A DNA stretch of 8,820 nt, taken from an uncultured Collinsella sp. (GTDB lineage Bacteria; Actinomycetota; Coriobacteriia; Coriobacteriales; Coriobacteriaceae). The stretch lies in assembly GCA_900546455.1 (NCBI GenBank), contig URCS01000073.1, positions 1 through 8,820 on the forward strand. The letters run 5' to 3'. Within the stretch, counting starts at the first letter, position 1. The number at the start of each line of letters is the position of its first letter. The translations under genes were made by a program, and so were the position numbers. The notes below the pieces were generated by a model, which made no database searches, was not told the origin of the DNA, and was given only the letters and a program-made list of their open reading frames with translations. Of the stretch, positions 6,590-8,820 are shown piece after piece.

Positions 6590-7835
6590 CCTCATCAGAT
6601 ACGAGCTCAAGAAGATGCTCTCAAGGCGCGTCTCGCAGGTTTCCATAGCGGCCGTCCTGGCGCTGGTCGCGGTCATAGCCTTCTTCAACATAACGTCCCA
6701 GTACGCCCTCGACCCCAAGGAGATGGGCACCGAATTCGAAGGCACTGCCGCCATCGCCCAGATAAAGGCAAACACGGAAGCGCTCGCAGGCCCCATCACC
6801 GACGAGGAGGCCACCGAGGCGCTCCGCGAGTTCAAGGAGTTCGTCGGTCCGGACGGCGAGGTCAAGGAAGAGTACAGGACGGACAGGAAGCCCTACGGGG
6901 AGAAGGCGAACGAGTACTGGGAGTTCAGCGCGAAGAACGGCGCCCTCATGGCGCTGCTGACAAGCCCTTGGATGCAAGGCTACCAGATGCCTGTGTCCGC
7001 GGCAGCCGCTATCGACACGACTGGTACCGTCGACCTCTACGGGCGAGTCCGCTCGAAGATAGCCTCCGGGCTCGACGCGAACGGGGCCCTCTCGTACAAC
7101 GACGATGAGAGGGCGTTCTGGAGCGAGAGGGCGCAAGGCATGCAAACGCCCATCGAGTACGGATACGCAGGAGGATGGGAGGACTTCCTCAACCTCGCCC
7201 AGTTCCTCATATTCGCGATGCTCGCAGTCGTGATAACGTGCGCATCGGTGTTCAACGGGGAGTACCGGGCCAAAACCGACGCCATCCTGCTGTCCACCAA
7301 GTTCGGCAAATCAAGGCTCGGGCGCGCGAAGGCGGCGGCCTCTATGATCGCGGCAAGCGCCATATACTGGGTCTTCACACTCGTCTTCCTGGCAATAACG
7401 CTCGTCTTCTACGGAGCCGACGGCGCAGGTCTACCCATCCAGATCTACAACATCACATGCACCTACGGCATAAGCCTGTCAGCCGCCGCCCTCATATGCT
7501 GCCTCGTCGGGTATCTCGCAACCCTCGCCCTCCTTGGGATAGTGCTCGCACTGTCAGCCAAGATAGACAGCCCCATGGGAATCCTCGCAGTCGGCGTCGC
7601 TCTCATCTTGATTCCGATCTTCGTGCCGACGATGACGAGCAGCATCGCGAACCGCGTCATCTACCTGTTCCCCTACGACGCACTGAACCCCCTCAACCTC
7701 TTCGGCATGGTCTCGTATGCCATAGGCCCTGTCGTGGTCGAGCTGCCCGTGTTCCTCGCCGCTTTCTACCTCCTGCTTTTCGCGACGGGCATTGCTCTCG
7801 CGATAAGGACGTTCAAACGCCATCAGGTTGCCTGA
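6582..7835 (+). CDS. ABC-2 type transporter permease
   Basis: This is a 417-residue membrane protein and the partner of the preceding ATPase. It opens with a cytoplasmic YELKKMLSRR segment, then TM1 (about 17-38). A large charged outside domain of some 160 residues follows (40-200). Further membrane segments lie near 203-224, 252-277, 297-325, 333-350 and 385-408. The loop after TM2, FNGEYRAKTDAILLSTKFGK, is the Glu-x-x-x-x-Thr-x-x-x-Leu-Leu-Ser-Thr type segment that couples to the ATPase in ABC-2 permeases. The GTG at 6582 is preceded by AAAGGAG (6569-6575). The gene starts inside the stop region of the ATPase (GTGGGTAG), an 8-nt overlap. The frame extends upstream only through the ATPase gene. 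It is the last gene of the sigma/ABC operon. Confidence 0.9.
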   Translation: MGSLIRYELKKMLSRRVSQVSIAAVLALVAVIAFFNITSQYALDPKEMGTEFEGTAAIAQIKANTEALAGPITDEEATEALREFKEFVGPDGEVKEEYRTDRKPYGEKANEYWEFSAKNGALMALLTSPWMQGYQMPVSAAAAIDTTGTVDLYGRVRSKIASGLDANGALSYNDDERAFWSERAQGMQTPIEYGYAGGWEDFLNLAQFLIFAMLAVVITCASVFNGEYRAKTDAILLSTKFGKSRLGRAKAAASMIAASAIYWVFTLVFLAITLVFYGADGAGLPIQIYNITCTYGISLSAAALICCLVGYLATLALLGIVLALSAKIDSPMGILAVGVALILIPIFVPTMTSSIANRVIYLFPYDALNPLNLFGMVSYAIGPVVVELPVFLAAFYLLLFATGIALAIRTFKRHQVA

Positions 7836-8034
7836 TGATGTCAAGGAGGGCCGTTGCCGCCAAGGATGCGTGAATCAGCGAGCCTTCGAGTGGATGCATA
7901 CCATCGCATTTCAGGGCGAAATTCTCTCCGATTCGCCTCTGGCTGTTAGGGTTTAGGGCTGAATGTTGCGCAACTGCGCCCTGGCCCCGACCGTAAAACC
8001 TCTCTAGCTTCTTTCCCTGCCGTCTCCAAACACA
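7836..8034. other. Non-coding stretch with small inverted repeats
   Basis: No credible gene lies here; the small frames have no coding character. Visible structure includes CAGGGCGAA (7912-7920) facing TTCGCCTCTG (7932-7941), a stem with one bulge. A perfect palindrome GTTGCGCAAC (7965-7974) is set between AGGGC (7955-7959) and GCCCT (7978-7982). None is followed by a T-run, so no terminator is called. It may be a dispersed intergenic repeat or the 3' end of the ABC operon transcript. Confidence 0.4.
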
Positions 8035-8072
8035 AAGCCGGGGCGCCCTCCACATGGAAAGCGCCCCGGCTT
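8035..8072 (-). terminator. Strong hairpin terminator, probably bidirectional
   Basis: AAGCCGGGGCGC (8035-8046) and GCGCCCCGGCTT (8061-8072) pair perfectly over 12 bp around a 14-nt loop. On the minus strand the stem is followed by TGTGTTTGG and lies 54 bases beyond the transketolase stop, so it should end that transcript. On the plus strand it is followed by ATTCATTA and could also end the ABC operon. Confidence 0.85.
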
Positions 8073-8126
8073 ATTCATTACCCAATGCGAAAAGCGGCTC
8101 TCAAGTTAAGGCCAAAGCAGACCGCC

Positions 8127-8820
8127 TTACGCCAAGAACTCCTTGGTGGTTGCCACGATGTTGGCGGCGTCCAGGCCGTACTTGTGCAGGAGCTCGGCGC
8201 CCGGGCCGGACTCGCCGAAGGTGTCGTTGACGCCGATCTTCTTGAGTGGCGTCGGGCACTGCTCGCACAGGACATCGGCGACGGCACTGCCCAGGCCGCC
8301 GATCACGGAGTGCTCCTCGACGGTCACGACGTGGCCGGTCTTGGTTGCACTCTTGACGATCAGGTCGGCATCGATGGGCTTGATGGTGTGCATGTTGATA
8401 ACCTCGGCGTCGATGCCCTCGGCGGCGAGCTGCTCGGCGGCCTCGAGGGCCTCGCCGACCATCAGACCGCAGGCGATGATGGTCACGTCGGCGCCCTCGC
8501 GCATGACGATACCGCGGCCCAGCTCGAACTTGTAGGTCTCGGGGTCGTTGATGACCGGCGAGGCCAGACGAGCGAAGCGCATGTACACGGGGCCGTCGCA
8601 CTCGTAGGCGGCGCGCGTCACGGCTCGGGCCTCCACGTCGTCGGCCGGAACGATAACGGTCATGCCGGGGATGACGCGCATGAGCGCGATGTCCTCGCAG
8701 CACTGGTGCGTGGCGCCGTCCTCGCCCACCGAGATGCCGGCGTGCGTGGCGCCGATCTTGACGTTGAGGTGCGGATAGCCGATCGAGTTGCGGACCTGCT
8801 CGAAGGCGCGGCCGGCGGCG
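8127..8820 (-). CDS. Transketolase, C-terminal subunit (split type), 3' part
   Basis: About 230 C-terminal residues are present; the gene enters from the right edge and ends with TAA at 8127. Together with an N-terminal subunit, transketolase uses thiamine diphosphate to move two-carbon units between sugar phosphates in the pentose phosphate pathway. The pyrimidine-binding domain shows FEQVRNSIGYPHLNVKIGAT and AGISVGEDGATHQCCEDIAL (GEDGATHQ near 8703-8726). The C-terminal domain begins around GIVMREGADVTIIACGLMVG, and VVTVEEHSVIGGLGSAV follows. The ATHAGISVGEDG form is that of split transketolases of archaea, Thermotoga and Coriobacteriia rather than the fused bacterial enzyme, which usually reads THDSIGLGEDGPTHQ. 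The N-terminal subunit would lie to the right, outside the window. It is a housekeeping gene with its own terminator at 8035-8072. Confidence 0.93.
   Translation of the reverse strand, partial: AAGRAFEQVRNSIGYPHLNVKIGATHAGISVGEDGATHQCCEDIALMRVIPGMTVIVPADDVEARAVTRAAYECDGPVYMRFARLASPVINDPETYKFELGRGIVMREGADVTIIACGLMVGEALEAAEQLAAEGIDAEVINMHTIKPIDADLIVKSATKTGHVVTVEEHSVIGGLGSAVADVLCEQCPTPLKKIGVNDTFGESGPGAELLHKYGLDAANIVATTKEFLA

Noticed and set aside
5735..6865. Long 376-residue minus frame opposite the ABC genes
   Set aside because: It is antisense to two clear genes with full motifs and is a typical product of GC-rich third positions.
4000..7955. The word GTTAGGGTTT at 4000-4009 and again at 7945-7954, as possible att sites around the sigma/ABC operon
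   Set aside because: Only 10 bases match, the flanks differ, and there is no integrase; chance is a fair explanation.
7813..8055. 80-residue minus frame between the ABC operon and the terminator
   Set aside because: It overlaps the terminator hairpin and the permease end, lacks a good ribosome site and has no recognisable domain.
1..8820. CRISPR array, tRNA, rRNA or insertion sequence
   Set aside because: No regular direct repeats, no cloverleaf-like sequence and no transposase were seen.

Overview
The window is GC-rich, densely coding bacterial DNA. The overlapping genes, frequent GTG starts and archaeal/Thermotoga-style split transketolase subunit at the right edge suggest a gut-type Coriobacteriia (Collinsella/Olsenella/Eggerthella relatives). 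That placement is an inference from style and remembered sequences; no marker gene is present.

Layout. (1) 1-316, minus: the start of an acidic coiled-coil protein of the kind found in coriobacterial prophage or mobile-element regions, cut by the left edge. (2) 526-3889: a compact four-gene accessory cassette. On the plus strand is an sce7726-family protein with a PD-(D/E)XK-like motif. Converging on it, the minus strand carries an operon of HigB/RelE-type toxin, HigA-type antitoxin fused to an ImmA/IrrE metallopeptidase, and a beta/sce7725-family protein. The convergent genes share a CTAG, so both TAG stops overlap. The toxin promoter overlaps a perfect 19-bp palindrome, the likely autorepression operator. 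(3) 3939-4278: a mostly non-coding stretch with a short remnant that looks coding on the minus strand. (4) 4279-7835, plus: a four-gene operon of ECF-type sigma factor, six-TM putative anti-sigma membrane protein, ABC ATPase and ABC-2 permease. Sigma/membrane protein and ATPase/permease each overlap by 8 nt. (5) 7836-8034: non-coding, with several small inverted repeats. (6) 8035-8072: a strong hairpin terminator. (7) 8127-8820, minus: the C-terminal subunit of a split transketolase, cut by the right edge.

How the genes may work together. The sigma/ABC operon reads as a self-contained envelope-stress or export module in which the membrane protein may hold the sigma factor. The TA + sce7725/sce7726 cassette is the most likely place for an undescribed system: a putative nuclease-like protein and its usual partner are linked to a toxin and to an antitoxin carrying its own protease domain. 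A defence role is inference only.
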